Shown one piece after another: positions 1 through 10,439 of a stretch of DNA of 64,000 nt; positions within the stretch are counted from its first letter, which is position 1, and the number at the start of each line of letters is the position of its first letter. This DNA is from Lachnospiraceae bacterium. Its GTDB lineage: Bacteria; Bacillota; Clostridia; Lachnospirales; Lachnospiraceae. The stretch is taken from contig JAEEIK010000080.1 of the NCBI GenBank assembly GCA_016281335.1, forward strand, positions 1-64,000. Reading direction: 5' to 3'. Made by a program: the position numbers and the translations under genes. The notes under the pieces were generated by a model. That model did not search any database. It worked only from the letters and a program-made list of their open reading frames with translations, and was not told the origin of the DNA.

Positions 1-1
1 A

Positions 2-3000
2 GTTGCAGCTGACGAAGTGAAAGCAGACTTTGTCGAAGAGGCAGCTCCCGAAAAGGTGACAGCTCCTGCGGCTGAGACTGTAAAAGAAGATGTAGGATAT
101 GAAGATGTCAAGCACGACAGAGAGCTGGTTGAAGAAAATGCGGTTATGTTTACTAACATATCCGATTGGGATCCTGTTGAAGCGGAATGGGTAAACCATA
201 ATGTAGCTCCCAACGCAGCTTCTCTGTATGGTAATTATAACTATGCTTTTGATGAAGGTGAGTATGATTACAACGGTGGCATATATGACAATAAAGTAAT
301 CTATGTTACTCCCGATCAGAAAGCTGCTGCACTGAATAATGAGGATGTGTATGCGCCCATGCGTAAGTATGGCGAAACAATGCCGGAATTTACTTACAAG
401 TTTTCCGTAGCAAAGGGCTGGGATAAGGACGATAAGAGCAAGCTTAAATTCGAAGAACTGACAGCCGGCAAAGAGGCTGCAGTACTCGACGGCGGCCTGG
501 TCGTATCTGTAAATGCATCATGGCTCAAAGATGCCGGAGATCCTAAGAAGATCGATCTGGTTGAAGGAACCGATTATACCGTAGACAAGGACCAGAAGAT
601 ATGGTTCAAGGATGATTACGGTATAGAAAGAGAACTTAGCGATCTTGTAGCTCAGACTGATGATAATATCATAGATAACGGGGAACTTCCTCCGGTTAAT
701 GTGGACGCTGATGGTGTAAGATATTATGTGAATGAATATCAGTGGAGCGGTTATATTAACGGCTCATGGGACACTCAGAACATATATCGTAAATATAAGC
801 AGAAGGGTGTTGCTCCTGATTATGAAATAGATGAGGAGTATGGTCCTTATTACAGACTGGATGATGAGCACAATACTCTTGGCGAAGAGGATCAGGCGTC
901 TTATTACACTTATGGTGATGATGTTTACGTAGAAGTTGATTTCCGTGAAGGTATCGATTACGTTACCGAAGATGACGGCATGGGCGGTACCAACGTCTTC
1001 TTTATTGATGATGACGGAGAGAAACAGGCGTTACAATATGATTACAGAGACATAGATGATGATGATGACAATCTCTGTATAGTTAATTATGAATGGCGCG
1101 GTGAAAAGAACGGCTATTATGCTTGGCATACTGTATACCGTGCCGCGAAGAGAGCAAGCAATACAGATCCCTGGGAAGAGTATGGACCTTATTACGGTAA
1201 TGTAAGAAAAGCATTTTCACTGAGCTCTAACTCACTGAGCATAGTAAATGCCAAGAAAGCCGGTGTATATACCGTTAAGGCTGAGATCAGTTATACCGTA
1301 AGCCGCAATAAGATCCCCAACGGAACAGGTACCAATCCTTTAGAGGGAAGCGGTGATATAGAATATATTAAGGTAACAGATGTAGGATATGCTACCATCT
1401 TTGTACGTATTCCCATTGAGAATACGGCAGGCTGGGGAACCATCAGCTATACCCTTGGTGATGGTGATCAGAAGAAGACCTATATAGCGCAGAACGGCGC
1501 AGGCCGTGTTTATGAGGATTATGCAAAGATAGCAGGTCTTACGGCAAATCAGAAGTATAAAGTATATTGGGAAAAAGATGATGTTGCTACCGGCGCAGGA
1601 GCTTGGGCAAACAATATATATACTGCTGATAAGAACGGCGAATTTGGCTCCGATAAATACTGGGCTCCTCATGACAACGGGGGGGATCTGATTTATATCA
1701 GTAAGGTCAGCGATCTGGAGGCAAACGGCAACTGCGACAGTGCTTTTAAGGATTTAAATCTTAATACTGACGGTGCATCATATTTTGACAAAAACGTTTT
1801 TGTAAAGGAAGCACCCGGTCTGTATGGCGATAAAGACCATAATAATTATGGCGCTGATCAGAAGGAAACCGTTAAGGTTGACGGTATCTACGGAAACAAC
1901 AAATTCCTTTATGTTAGAGATGTAAAGGATACAAATAATAATGGAGTTATTGATGCTACTGAACGCACAGCCAGGGGTGATGATATAGATCCGGCCGGTG
2001 TAGAGTACTCTCTTGATGAAGAGAAAGGCACTATCGATGTATATCCTAAGGAAGCTGGCATCAGATTATTAACTGCTCCCATAACTTATGAAATAACAGA
2101 TACAAACTACGGTGTTAAGTATAACGGTAATGATTACACCACCAGCCTGACACCTGTAGTAATGGTTGTTAAGGAGCATGCACCCGAAGGTAAGATAGTC
2201 GGCGCAGACAATACTCTCGGAATCACTCTTAAGGATGAAGAAGGCAATGATGTACTGGATGAGAATAACAATACTATTCCTGTAAGCCTTATCAAGATAA
2301 GCAACCTTGAGGCCGGCAGTTATCGTCTCCGCAGTGTATCCAACAACGGTGCAATACTTTATGATGCGCTTTATAACGGTCTCGGAAATACTTATGTTAA
2401 AGACATCAGCGATAAGATAGCTGCAAGACGTGACGGAACCAAGACTGTAGACGTAAGAAGATTTAACGGATCCTGGACTACAAATAACGTATATTGCCTG
2501 TATATCGATACATCCCACTTTACACCTCAGGATATAGAGCAGGGTGTATGGCTGGAGAAGGTTAATGCTGATACCGAAGTACTTAATGCAAGCCAGAAGA
2601 TACTTCTGTCAGCAGAGAACGTATACGTTAATATCATTCCTCCCATGGCAGGACATACTCCTGTAAAGGCTGAGGATGTTGAAAGAGGAACTATAGCTAC
2701 CAAGAATTTAAATAATATAAATATCCTCAATGCTTTCAACATTGGCCAGGAAGGCTATGATTACAATTTCTTCTACAATGTGACCAATGTTACATGGGAA
2801 GGCGCAACAAATAAGGACGGATTCTTTGAGAAAGATAAGGAGTACAGCGCAACTGTAACACTTACTATCTCCAGCAATAATACCATATCAAGCAATATGG
2901 CATTTGCTAAGAATATGCCCGTTGAGAACATACACATCAATGATGGATTAACTCTTAATACTGATGCCGGAAGGCTTTCAATCGCTGTTGATCCTTCAAA

Positions 3001-6000
3001 GATATCAATAGTATCAAATACAGGTAAGGTTTTGACCTTTAAGGTTACCTTCCCTAAGGCATTTGTTCAGTATGATGTACATCGTATAGACGTAACAGCT
3101 AACGGACGTACGGTAGTAGGAAATGGCGGTCTTGCTGATCCCGTGATCTATGTGGCACCGGGTGAGAAGACCAGGGTAACGGTTGAAGCTGTAAATAAAT
3201 GGGGCAGAATACCTTCACTTCCTTCAATAAGCTTTAACGGTACTCTTAACAACGGTAAGTTCCTCTGGGATGAAGAAAACTTCAAACCTGCCGTTAAGGA
3301 TATAAGCGCACAGGTATATGATGAGGAGAATTTCATCTACTATACCATTACAACAAATGTAAATAATGATAAGCCTTATCGCATCGTAGGCGGAACCATC
3401 AATGATGATTTCACTTATGATGAGATGATAGAGCAGTACATTAATAAGTATACGCTGATCTACTGGGATGATAATACTAACGCTTCCAGCCTGGTATTTA
3501 CCATAAGCGGAAATGTGGCAGCAAGCGGTGATGATTCTATCAAGTTTACTGCTCAGGACGGACTTGTAGAGACTAAGCCTATAGCAGTACGTTACTATAA
3601 GAAAGCAGCTACTCCTGATAAGGCAAAGGTTGAGTACGACAGAGAGATCACTGATCCTAATGCGCCCGCAAACAGAGAGATAGACGGAAAACGTTATGCG
3701 GATTTCATTACAGGACTTGAGCCTCATACCTGGTATCTGATCGATGGTAATGCATATTACTCAAGTGACAAGGGTGAGCTGTATGTTGAGGATTGGATGT
3801 ACATGGATTGGCTGGGAGGACCTGCAAATCTCCAGACCGCATACAATGAGAATCCCAAGCAGGCTACCTCGGATCCTTATCCTCTGACAATTAAGAGAAC
3901 ATATAACTATAATACACTTTATGTTGCAGTGAATGCACCCGAGAAAGACAGGATGCCTGTGAAAGATGCAGAAGTATACTATGTTGACAGCTATGATAAC
4001 TACATAGGTACACCTCGTCAGACAAGTGTTTCGGAAGATCAGGTTACAAGCTTTGTTGATAAGAATGGTGCAGTAGTAGAAGCGCCGACAGTATTCGGAG
4101 AAAAGGGTACTGAGTATACTGTTAACTTCGTACTTAAACTCGACACCTATGTTCTTGATGAGGATAACAATGTCGTTCTGAAGGAAGATGATCCCAATGC
4201 ATTTACCTTCTATCGCGGATTTGATTCCAAGCATGTAAAGGTTGTTGTTCCCGGAGCAGTAGGAGAGGTAACAGTAAGTGATAATGCAGCAATAAATACA
4301 GAGGATAACTACAGCATAATCAATGTAACAGCTACCTTTAAGACAGCTAATACTGATGAAGTACCTCTGGCTATGGCATTAGTAGACGCAAATGATGCAA
4401 CATATGAACCGGTATACGGAAACTATGACTGGAGCGTAGGTTATTATGGCGGTGAAGATCAGTTTGGTGTAAGTGAAGGCTGGGGCAAGCCTGAAGGTGA
4501 GCTGTATCTGGATCTGGCAACCAGATTCCCGATGAATGCAGACAATCCTATAGGTGTAGTTTATACAGACAGCTCTAAATCCTTATTTGATCTTGCAAGC
4601 GTATCCATGAACGACGCAGCAGGTAATAAGACCAGAGCTCAGATCTCTGCAAATCAGTGTATCGGTGAGTATGCGACTATTGAATCAACGATACTTAATG
4701 CAGACGGTTCTCAGGTTAAGAACCTGTATGTAAGCGATCATCTGGTATATGTTAAGATGAGAGCGCCTTACGAGGCAACAAATGCAGAGAATTCCGACTA
4801 TATTTCAGGCCTGAAAGCCGGCGATACATATTACGCTAGAGCACAGCGCACCACTGCAGCAGACGGTTTCTGGTATTCAACATCCAGCTATTTCGGAAAA
4901 GCAGTTGAGGGACTGGGTGTAGCAGAAAAGAAAGTAACCGGATTCAAGAGACTTAACTGCTGGCCGGATTTCATGGCAGATGGTACGACCAGAAACTCTA
5001 TTGATATCAGAACCTGCTATAATGAAGAAATATGGTCAGATTTCAGCAGTATCGATATCAAAGTAACATTTGTTACACATGTTCCGAGAGAAGGTCTCTA
5101 TGTTACCTGGCCTTATGGCGCAACAGATGATATCTATAATGATTATACATATACCGGAGGCAAGATAATGCCTGAAGTATGGGTATGGTATAACGGAACC
5201 AGACTTGATAGCAAGTTCTACAAGATAAGCTACAAGAACAATGTACAGGTTACTACCAAGAAGAAAGCTACGATCACTGTTAAGGGTACAAATGGAGTAA
5301 AGGGCACGGCTAAGATGGACTTCGATATAGTGCCTGCCAGCATAGCTGCAGCAAGAACCTATGCTCGTGACGGTTATGCAAGAACCATTACCGTACAGAA
5401 GGGACAGAAGCTTAATAATCTTAAGTTTAACCTCTATCTTGGAGCTAATAACTATACAAAGCCGCTGAAAGCAAAGAAAGATTATAAGGTTGAAAGTGCT
5501 ACAACTGTATTTAATAACGACGGCTGGATCCTGGTAACAGGTATCAACAATTATACCGATACAGCTCTGATCAAGGTAATAGTTGTTGACAAGTATGCAA
5601 AGCTGAACGTTAAGATCAATGAGAAGAAAGTTCCTTACAATTATTACAGAGATGACATTGATGTAGTAAAACCTTCAATGACAGTTACGGCAGGTAAAGG
5701 TAAGGATGCTCCCAGGATCACAGAAACACTTGATTATCAGATCTATGTAGAAGAATCAGTTGATCGTTGGGGTAATCTTGATGGTGCACACAATGTAGGA
5801 ACATATAAGGTATACATTGCAGGTCAGGGCAAGTATGGCGGAAAGAAACTGATCAAGAAGACCTTCAAGATCACACCTGTAAAACTTACAGATGTAACGA
5901 CTAACATGGATCAGATCAAAGCATATGAGCTTGGTTATCAGTATGATAACATCCTTGGAGCAAACCTTGAGAGAGGTATATACAAGGCAGCTGCTAATGA

Positions 6001-6976
6001 AGTGCCTGTACTTAAGATAGTCGCAAACAACATAAACCTTGGATATGCATACGACAGCAAGAAGTATGTGAAGTTTGACAACTATGGTATCGATAAGTAT
6101 GCCGGAAAAGTAGTAGGAAAGGATTATCAGGGTAACGAGTATCTGTTTAAACGTACAGATTCCGTATACGTAAAGATAACCAAGAATAAGAAGCTCGGCA
6201 CAGCTAAGTATACCATCAACTTTGGCGGAAACTTCAAGGGAACAAAGGCCATCAAGGGCGGTGAGTTCAAGATAGCAGAAACATCCTTTGAAGGATACGG
6301 TGCAGCATATGATTATGGTGATAACACCAGTAATCTGATCATTCCGGATGTTGCATATACCGGAAAAGCCGGTACCTATTTCAGCACACCGTACTTCTTC
6401 TACTACAACGATACAGACAATATCTATGGTGGACGTATAGTAGACGGATTTACAGCAACTAAGCAGATGATGTATAAGAAGGGCCGCGACTATACGATCA
6501 AGTATTATAAAGACCGGACCTGCAAGGATGAGATAACCAATAAGAATAAGCTTGAGCTCATCCCCGGTCAGGAATTTGCTACAGTCGTAGTAAAGATCGA
6601 AGGTAAAGGCGGTTATGGTCTCTCTGCAGACGGAAAAGCCGGAGCAATCATAAGAGAATACAGAGTATATGATCCTAAGAGAGTACAGGGCGGATCAGTG
6701 GATCTGAAGACCATGAAGTATTACAACGGAGATGCTAAGCCTGTTAAGGTACAGATCCAGAACATACCGGGCAAGGGATATGTAATAACAACTACCGGCA
6801 AGAATGCTACAGTTATTACAAACAGCATGCGTGCCGATGGATACAACTTTACAGAGAATGCACGTCCCAAGGCAACGGTTTCCATGTATGGTGATTTGAA
6901 GAACGGTAAGGTTCTCGGCTACAAGAACCTGAAGCTGAAGATCAAAGGCCAGCTGGATTCTAAGTGGTACAGATAA
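2..6976 (+). CDS. Large secreted/surface protein, 5' truncated by window edge
   Basis: Open frame runs off the left edge (the GTG at 17 is probably internal); Tyr/Asp/Lys-rich Ig/adhesin-like sequence; stop at 6976 followed by a terminator. Confidence 0.8.
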   Translation, partial: VAADEVKADFVEEAAPEKVTAPAAETVKEDVGYEDVKHDRELVEENAVMFTNISDWDPVEAEWVNHNVAPNAASLYGNYNYAFDEGEYDYNGGIYDNKVIYVTPDQKAAALNNEDVYAPMRKYGETMPEFTYKFSVAKGWDKDDKSKLKFEELTAGKEAAVLDGGLVVSVNASWLKDAGDPKKIDLVEGTDYTVDKDQKIWFKDDYGIERELSDLVAQTDDNIIDNGELPPVNVDADGVRYYVNEYQWSGYINGSWDTQNIYRKYKQKGVAPDYEIDEEYGPYYRLDDEHNTLGEEDQASYYTYGDDVYVEVDFREGIDYVTEDDGMGGTNVFFIDDDGEKQALQYDYRDIDDDDDNLCIVNYEWRGEKNGYYAWHTVYRAAKRASNTDPWEEYGPYYGNVRKAFSLSSNSLSIVNAKKAGVYTVKAEISYTVSRNKIPNGTGTNPLEGSGDIEYIKVTDVGYATIFVRIPIENTAGWGTISYTLGDGDQKKTYIAQNGAGRVYEDYAKIAGLTANQKYKVYWEKDDVATGAGAWANNIYTADKNGEFGSDKYWAPHDNGGDLIYISKVSDLEANGNCDSAFKDLNLNTDGASYFDKNVFVKEAPGLYGDKDHNNYGADQKETVKVDGIYGNNKFLYVRDVKDTNNNGVIDATERTARGDDIDPAGVEYSLDEEKGTIDVYPKEAGIRLLTAPITYEITDTNYGVKYNGNDYTTSLTPVVMVVKEHAPEGKIVGADNTLGITLKDEEGNDVLDENNNTIPVSLIKISNLEAGSYRLRSVSNNGAILYDALYNGLGNTYVKDISDKIAARRDGTKTVDVRRFNGSWTTNNVYCLYIDTSHFTPQDIEQGVWLEKVNADTEVLNASQKILLSAENVYVNIIPPMAGHTPVKAEDVERGTIATKNLNNINILNAFNIGQEGYDYNFFYNVTNVTWEGATNKDGFFEKDKEYSATVTLTISSNNTISSNMAFAKNMPVENIHINDGLTLNTDAGRLSIAVDPSKISIVSNTGKVLTFKVTFPKAFVQYDVHRIDVTANGRTVVGNGGLADPVIYVAPGEKTRVTVEAVNKWGRIPSLPSISFNGTLNNGKFLWDEENFKPAVKDISAQVYDEENFIYYTITTNVNNDKPYRIVGGTINDDFTYDEMIEQYINKYTLIYWDDNTNASSLVFTISGNVAASGDDSIKFTAQDGLVETKPIAVRYYKKAATPDKAKVEYDREITDPNAPANREIDGKRYADFITGLEPHTWYLIDGNAYYSSDKGELYVEDWMYMDWLGGPANLQTAYNENPKQATSDPYPLTIKRTYNYNTLYVAVNAPEKDRMPVKDAEVYYVDSYDNYIGTPRQTSVSEDQVTSFVDKNGAVVEAPTVFGEKGTEYTVNFVLKLDTYVLDEDNNVVLKEDDPNAFTFYRGFDSKHVKVVVPGAVGEVTVSDNAAINTEDNYSIINVTATFKTANTDEVPLAMALVDANDATYEPVYGNYDWSVGYYGGEDQFGVSEGWGKPEGELYLDLATRFPMNADNPIGVVYTDSSKSLFDLASVSMNDAAGNKTRAQISANQCIGEYATIESTILNADGSQVKNLYVSDHLVYVKMRAPYEATNAENSDYISGLKAGDTYYARAQRTTAADGFWYSTSSYFGKAVEGLGVAEKKVTGFKRLNCWPDFMADGTTRNSIDIRTCYNEEIWSDFSSIDIKVTFVTHVPREGLYVTWPYGATDDIYNDYTYTGGKIMPEVWVWYNGTRLDSKFYKISYKNNVQVTTKKKATITVKGTNGVKGTAKMDFDIVPASIAAARTYARDGYARTITVQKGQKLNNLKFNLYLGANNYTKPLKAKKDYKVESATTVFNNDGWILVTGINNYTDTALIKVIVVDKYAKLNVKINEKKVPYNYYRDDIDVVKPSMTVTAGKGKDAPRITETLDYQIYVEESVDRWGNLDGAHNVGTYKVYIAGQGKYGGKKLIKKTFKITPVKLTDVTTNMDQIKAYELGYQYDNILGANLERGIYKAAANEVPVLKIVANNINLGYAYDSKKYVKFDNYGIDKYAGKVVGKDYQGNEYLFKRTDSVYVKITKNKKLGTAKYTINFGGNFKGTKAIKGGEFKIAETSFEGYGAAYDYGDNTSNLIIPDVAYTGKAGTYFSTPYFFYYNDTDNIYGGRIVDGFTATKQMMYKKGRDYTIKYYKDRTCKDEITNKNKLELIPGQEFATVVVKIEGKGGYGLSADGKAGAIIREYRVYDPKRVQGGSVDLKTMKYYNGDAKPVKVQIQNIPGKGYVITTTGKNATVITNSMRADGYNFTENARPKATVSMYGDLKNGKVLGYKNLKLKIKGQLDSKWYR

Positions 6977-7009
6977 GCTGACCAAAGCATTACAACAGAA
7001 CTAAATCTA

Positions 7010-7036
7010 AACCCCCGGGGATCTCCCGGGGGTTTT
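7010..7036 (+). terminator. Rho-independent terminator
   Basis: Perfect stem AACCCCCGGG-GATCT-CCCGGGGGTT followed by TT run, just after the stop at 6976. Confidence 0.85.
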
Positions 7037-7136
7037 GCTTTAAAAATATTATAAAAATAAAACCAAATTCACTTCCCGGGAGTATTATATATGTAAGACG
7101 TCTTAAGAAAGAAAAAACTCTTAACGGAGAGAGCTG

Positions 7137-7613
7137 ATGGTTAAAGATTTCGACAGGATATGTGAAAAATACGGAGACAGGCTGTATGCGGCGGCATTTA
7201 ACATATGCAGACAGCCGCAGGATGCCGAAGATGCGGTGCAGGATGCGCTTATAGCGCTGTATAAGAGCGATAAGGAGTTTGAATCCGAAGAGCATTTAAA
7301 GGCATGGCTGCTGAGGGTCACCGTAAATGCGGCAAAGAGCACGATACGGCTCTTCTGGAACCGAAACAGAACATCCTATGAAGATTATATGGATAGCCTC
7401 GTATTTGAGGATGCATCTGACAAAACATTGATGGATGAGGTTCTGGCACTGCCGGAAAAATACAGGATCGTGCTGCACCTTCACTATTTTGAAGAATACA
7501 AGACCAGAGAGATAGCGGATATACTGAAGCTATCCGAAAATACCGTAAAGACAAGACTTTTAAACGGCCGTAAGTTACTGAAGACCAAACTGGAGGGATG
7601 GGAAGATGAGTGA
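7137..7613 (+). CDS. RNA polymerase sigma factor, sigma-70/ECF family
   Basis: DAEDAVQDALIALYKS (region 2) and LPEKYRIVLHLHYFEEYKTREIADILKLSENTVKTRL (region 4 HTH). Confidence 0.93.
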   Translation: MVKDFDRICEKYGDRLYAAAFNICRQPQDAEDAVQDALIALYKSDKEFESEEHLKAWLLRVTVNAAKSTIRLFWNRNRTSYEDYMDSLVFEDASDKTLMDEVLALPEKYRIVLHLHYFEEYKTREIADILKLSENTVKTRLLNGRKLLKTKLEGWEDE

Positions 7614-8325
7614 AGATAAAAACAGAGAAAACTATCAGAGAAGTTTTAATAAACTGCATCTCTCCGATGATTTCAGAGAGCGCCTTGATGAGCGCCTGGA
7701 AGAAGACAGAAAGGGGAAGATCATGTTTAAATCAGTACACGGAATAAGTAAAATAGCAGCAGCAATAGCCATAAGCGTAATCACAGTAGGAAGCGCAGGA
7801 TTCTGTTACGCATCGGATCTTGGCGGGATACGTACCAAAATGGAAATGTGGCTTAACGGCTCGAAACAGACCGTTGAGATCGAAGAAGAAGGAGACGGCG
7901 CATATAAGCTGATCGATGAAAATGGCATGGAGAGAGGTTTCGGAGGCGTGGTGATCGATGAGAACGGTAACAGTACAGCTATGGGCGCCGAAGAGCTTGC
8001 GGAGCATATGAATAACGAGTGCTTCCTGGAGACAGGTGATGACGGACGGGTGACCTTTATATACAAGAATCTGAAGGTGGATGTGACCGATGATATAGAT
8101 GAGAACGGCAACCTGCATGTTCATATTGACGATCCGAACAACGCCTTTACTTACTTTGATATAAGCGAATTCGATGGTCAGGGTTATCACTCATCAGCGG
8201 ATAAAAATCCTGCGAAGGGAGTGACTTATATCGAGTTGGGAAGCGCAGGCGCGGATGATGATCAGACTTATGAACAAACAGATGATATGTATATGGAAGA
8301 GATCATTTTGGATACGGAAGACTGA
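7606..8325 (+). CDS. Putative anti-sigma factor-like membrane protein
   Basis: Overlaps the sigma factor stop; one TM segment (ISKIAAAIAISVITVGSAGFCYA) after a short charged N-terminus. Confidence 0.6.
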   Translation: MSEDKNRENYQRSFNKLHLSDDFRERLDERLEEDRKGKIMFKSVHGISKIAAAIAISVITVGSAGFCYASDLGGIRTKMEMWLNGSKQTVEIEEEGDGAYKLIDENGMERGFGGVVIDENGNSTAMGAEELAEHMNNECFLETGDDGRVTFIYKNLKVDVTDDIDENGNLHVHIDDPNNAFTYFDISEFDGQGYHSSADKNPAKGVTYIELGSAGADDDQTYEQTDDMYMEEIILDTED

Positions 8326-8342
8326 TAAATAAGGCCGATCTA

Positions 8343-8421
8343 GGGGACGGTTCAATCAGGGGGACGGTTCCGTGGTTGATAAAATCAACCGCGGAACCGT
8401 CCCCCTGATTGAACCGTCCCC
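8343..8421. repeat. REPIN-like long palindrome (GGGGACGGTTC family)
   Basis: 38-bp arms 8343-8380 / 8384-8421 with 3-nt loop and a single mismatch; each arm holds two GGGGACGGTTC units. Confidence 0.9.
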
Positions 8422-8447
8422 CTGATTGACCTTGATTCCACTCCTGT

Positions 8448-8476
8448 TTGCGTTAAAAGGGAAAAGGTCTTATAAT
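8448..8476 (+). promoter_or_regulatory. Putative sigma-A promoter
   Basis: TTGCGT-17-TATAAT upstream of the CDS at 8511. Confidence 0.5.
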
Positions 8477-8510
8477 ATAGCGGTATGTTTATGAAAAGAG
8501 GTATTGCGGC

Positions 8511-9185
8511 ATGCCGTTAATGGATGAATTCAAAGAAGAGAGAGAAAAGATAAAGGATGCTTCCCCGGAAAAGAAATGGAAGTATTTTAAAGACTATTAT
8601 CTGAAATATGTCATAGCAGGCGGGATCATCTTACTGGTGCTGATAATTTTCGTTGTTGATATGATCACAAAAAAAGAGAATATGCTGACAGTCATGTTCG
8701 TGAACTTTGAAAACCAGGGAACCACGACATCCAATATAGAGATGCCCTTTACTTCCGAATATCTTGAAAATCCCAAACGCCAGGAGATAACCGTAGAAAC
8801 CAATATATATATTCCTTCGGGCGAATCCGCGAGAACTCAAGTAAATTACACCTATGAGGATCAGCAGCGGTTCTCTATGCTGCTTATGGCAGGAGAAATA
8901 GACCTGCTGGTATCAGATGAGGCTTTTATCACTGATCTGGCTGCCCAGGAATATGTGCTTACTCTGGACAGAGTCTTTACGGAAGATGAACTGAAAGCTT
9001 ATGAGGACCGTATAGTATATCAAAACGATTTGCCCATTGCCATTCGCATGGACGACTCACAGAAGATAAAAGACAATCTCAAATACCAAGGCGGGAATGC
9101 GGAAGAACTTAAAGTCTGCGCCGCATTCTCGAGCCTGAAACGCCTTGAGATGGCGAAAAAAATGCTAAGATTTCTCGATATGTAA
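8511..9185 (+). CDS. Hypothetical membrane-anchored protein
   Basis: ATG after RBS-like GAAAAGAGG; one N-terminal TM segment. Confidence 0.75.
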   Translation: MPLMDEFKEEREKIKDASPEKKWKYFKDYYLKYVIAGGIILLVLIIFVVDMITKKENMLTVMFVNFENQGTTTSNIEMPFTSEYLENPKRQEITVETNIYIPSGESARTQVNYTYEDQQRFSMLLMAGEIDLLVSDEAFITDLAAQEYVLTLDRVFTEDELKAYEDRIVYQNDLPIAIRMDDSQKIKDNLKYQGGNAEELKVCAAFSSLKRLEMAKKMLRFLDM

Positions 9186-9191
9186 AGAACA

Positions 9192-9240
9192 CCTCATCAG
9201 TCAGCCTGCGGCTGACAGCTTCTCCTCAAGGAGAAGCCTT
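9192..9240. repeat. Double-hairpin intergenic repeat (CCTCATCAGTC family), copy 1
   Basis: GTCAGCC-TGC-GGCTGAC then GCTTCTCC-TCAA-GGAGAAGC; second copy at 16533. Confidence 0.85.
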
Positions 9241-9244
9241 ATAG

Positions 9245-10234
9245 TCAGGCGACATCGTTGCCAGTGCGTTTATGCTTATCCGCATCCACCATGTTCTGAA
9301 GCGTGGTTTCTGCTATGGCCTGCAGTGCTTCCATTGTATAGAAACCCTGGTGTGAGGTGATCATCACATTAGGGAAGGAAAGCAGCCTTGCTGTTACGGA
9401 GTGAGGCATTATCTCATCGGATCTGTCTTCATAGACATTGCCTGTCTCCTCTTCATACACATCAAGACCTACACCGAGGAATTTATTCATGCGTATGCCT
9501 TCGATCAGCTCGTCTGTGTCTACCAATGCGCCTCTGGAGGTGTTGACCAGTATCACACCGTCTTTCATCTTTTTGATTGAGTTGATGTTGATCATGTGAT
9601 AAGTGGAATCAAGCAAAGGACAGTGCAGCGAGATCAGGTCACTCTGTTCCAGCAGTTCATCCATAGTCACGTATTCGACAAAATCCTCAAGAGAAGGATT
9701 ATGATACATATCATAAGCAATAACGCGCATTCCGAAGCCTCTGCATATACGGCACATGGCGGCTCCAATCTTTCCTGTACCGACTATGCCTGCAGTCTTC
9801 TTATAGAAGTTAACACCGCGCAATCCTCGCAGGCTGTAATCATTCTCACGCACCTTATTATATGCTTTGTAGAGGCGCCTGTTCACTGCAAGGGCAAGCC
9901 CCATGGCAAGTTCCGCCACGGCTTCCGGTGAATAGCCGGGAACTATCTTGACCTGTATGCCAAGTTCTTTTGCCTTGGCTATATCAACATTGTTATAGCC
10001 GGCACATCTCATAAGTACGCTCTTAACGCCTTTCTCCGCAAGTATGCTTAATGTATCTGCTCCGACATCTGCGCTGACAAAAGCGCAGATAGCATCATAG
10101 CCCTCCGCAAGCGCGGCAGTTCTGGGTTCCAGTTCGTGATCTATATAGTCTATGCTGATCCCGGGAAACGCTTCCAGGCAGGGATCAAAAGATTTCTTAT
10201 CATAAGTTTTTGCTGCGTAAAAGAGTATCTTCAT
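9245..10234 (-). CDS. ldhA: 2-hydroxyacid dehydrogenase, D-lactate dehydrogenase-like
   Basis: Rossmann motif GIVGTGKIGAAMCRICRGFGM, VNTSRGALVDTDELIE, and active-site His region ITSHQGFYTMEA. Confidence 0.88.
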   Translation of the reverse strand: MKILFYAAKTYDKKSFDPCLEAFPGISIDYIDHELEPRTAALAEGYDAICAFVSADVGADTLSILAEKGVKSVLMRCAGYNNVDIAKAKELGIQVKIVPGYSPEAVAELAMGLALAVNRRLYKAYNKVRENDYSLRGLRGVNFYKKTAGIVGTGKIGAAMCRICRGFGMRVIAYDMYHNPSLEDFVEYVTMDELLEQSDLISLHCPLLDSTYHMININSIKKMKDGVILVNTSRGALVDTDELIEGIRMNKFLGVGLDVYEEETGNVYEDRSDEIMPHSVTARLLSFPNVMITSHQGFYTMEALQAIAETTLQNMVDADKHKRTGNDVA

Positions 10235-10439
10235 GGTGAACTTTTCCTTTCAAAATATGAGATTTCCTGTATCTGAAGCTAAATATATCACAAGACGGAG
10301 TGCAAGACAACAAACTCTTATATTAAAGATTTTAAAATTCCCCATAAATCCTCCATACCTGTCCGTATATAAGATAAGCGCTTAAGAAACAAGAATAATT
10401 CAACGGATCATATAAATGATAAAACGGGAGGATACATAT

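Noticed and set aside
1340-4234. Antisense ORFs under the giant surface protein (e.g. 1340-1672, 2069-2518, 3224-3727, 3761-4234)
   Set aside because: Wholly inside a much longer ORF, Cys/Ile-rich low-complexity composition typical of spurious reverse-strand translation.
8343-8430. GGTTC-containing sequence as a tRNA T-arm
   Set aside because: No acceptor, D or anticodon arms; the sequence is fully explained by the long palindrome.
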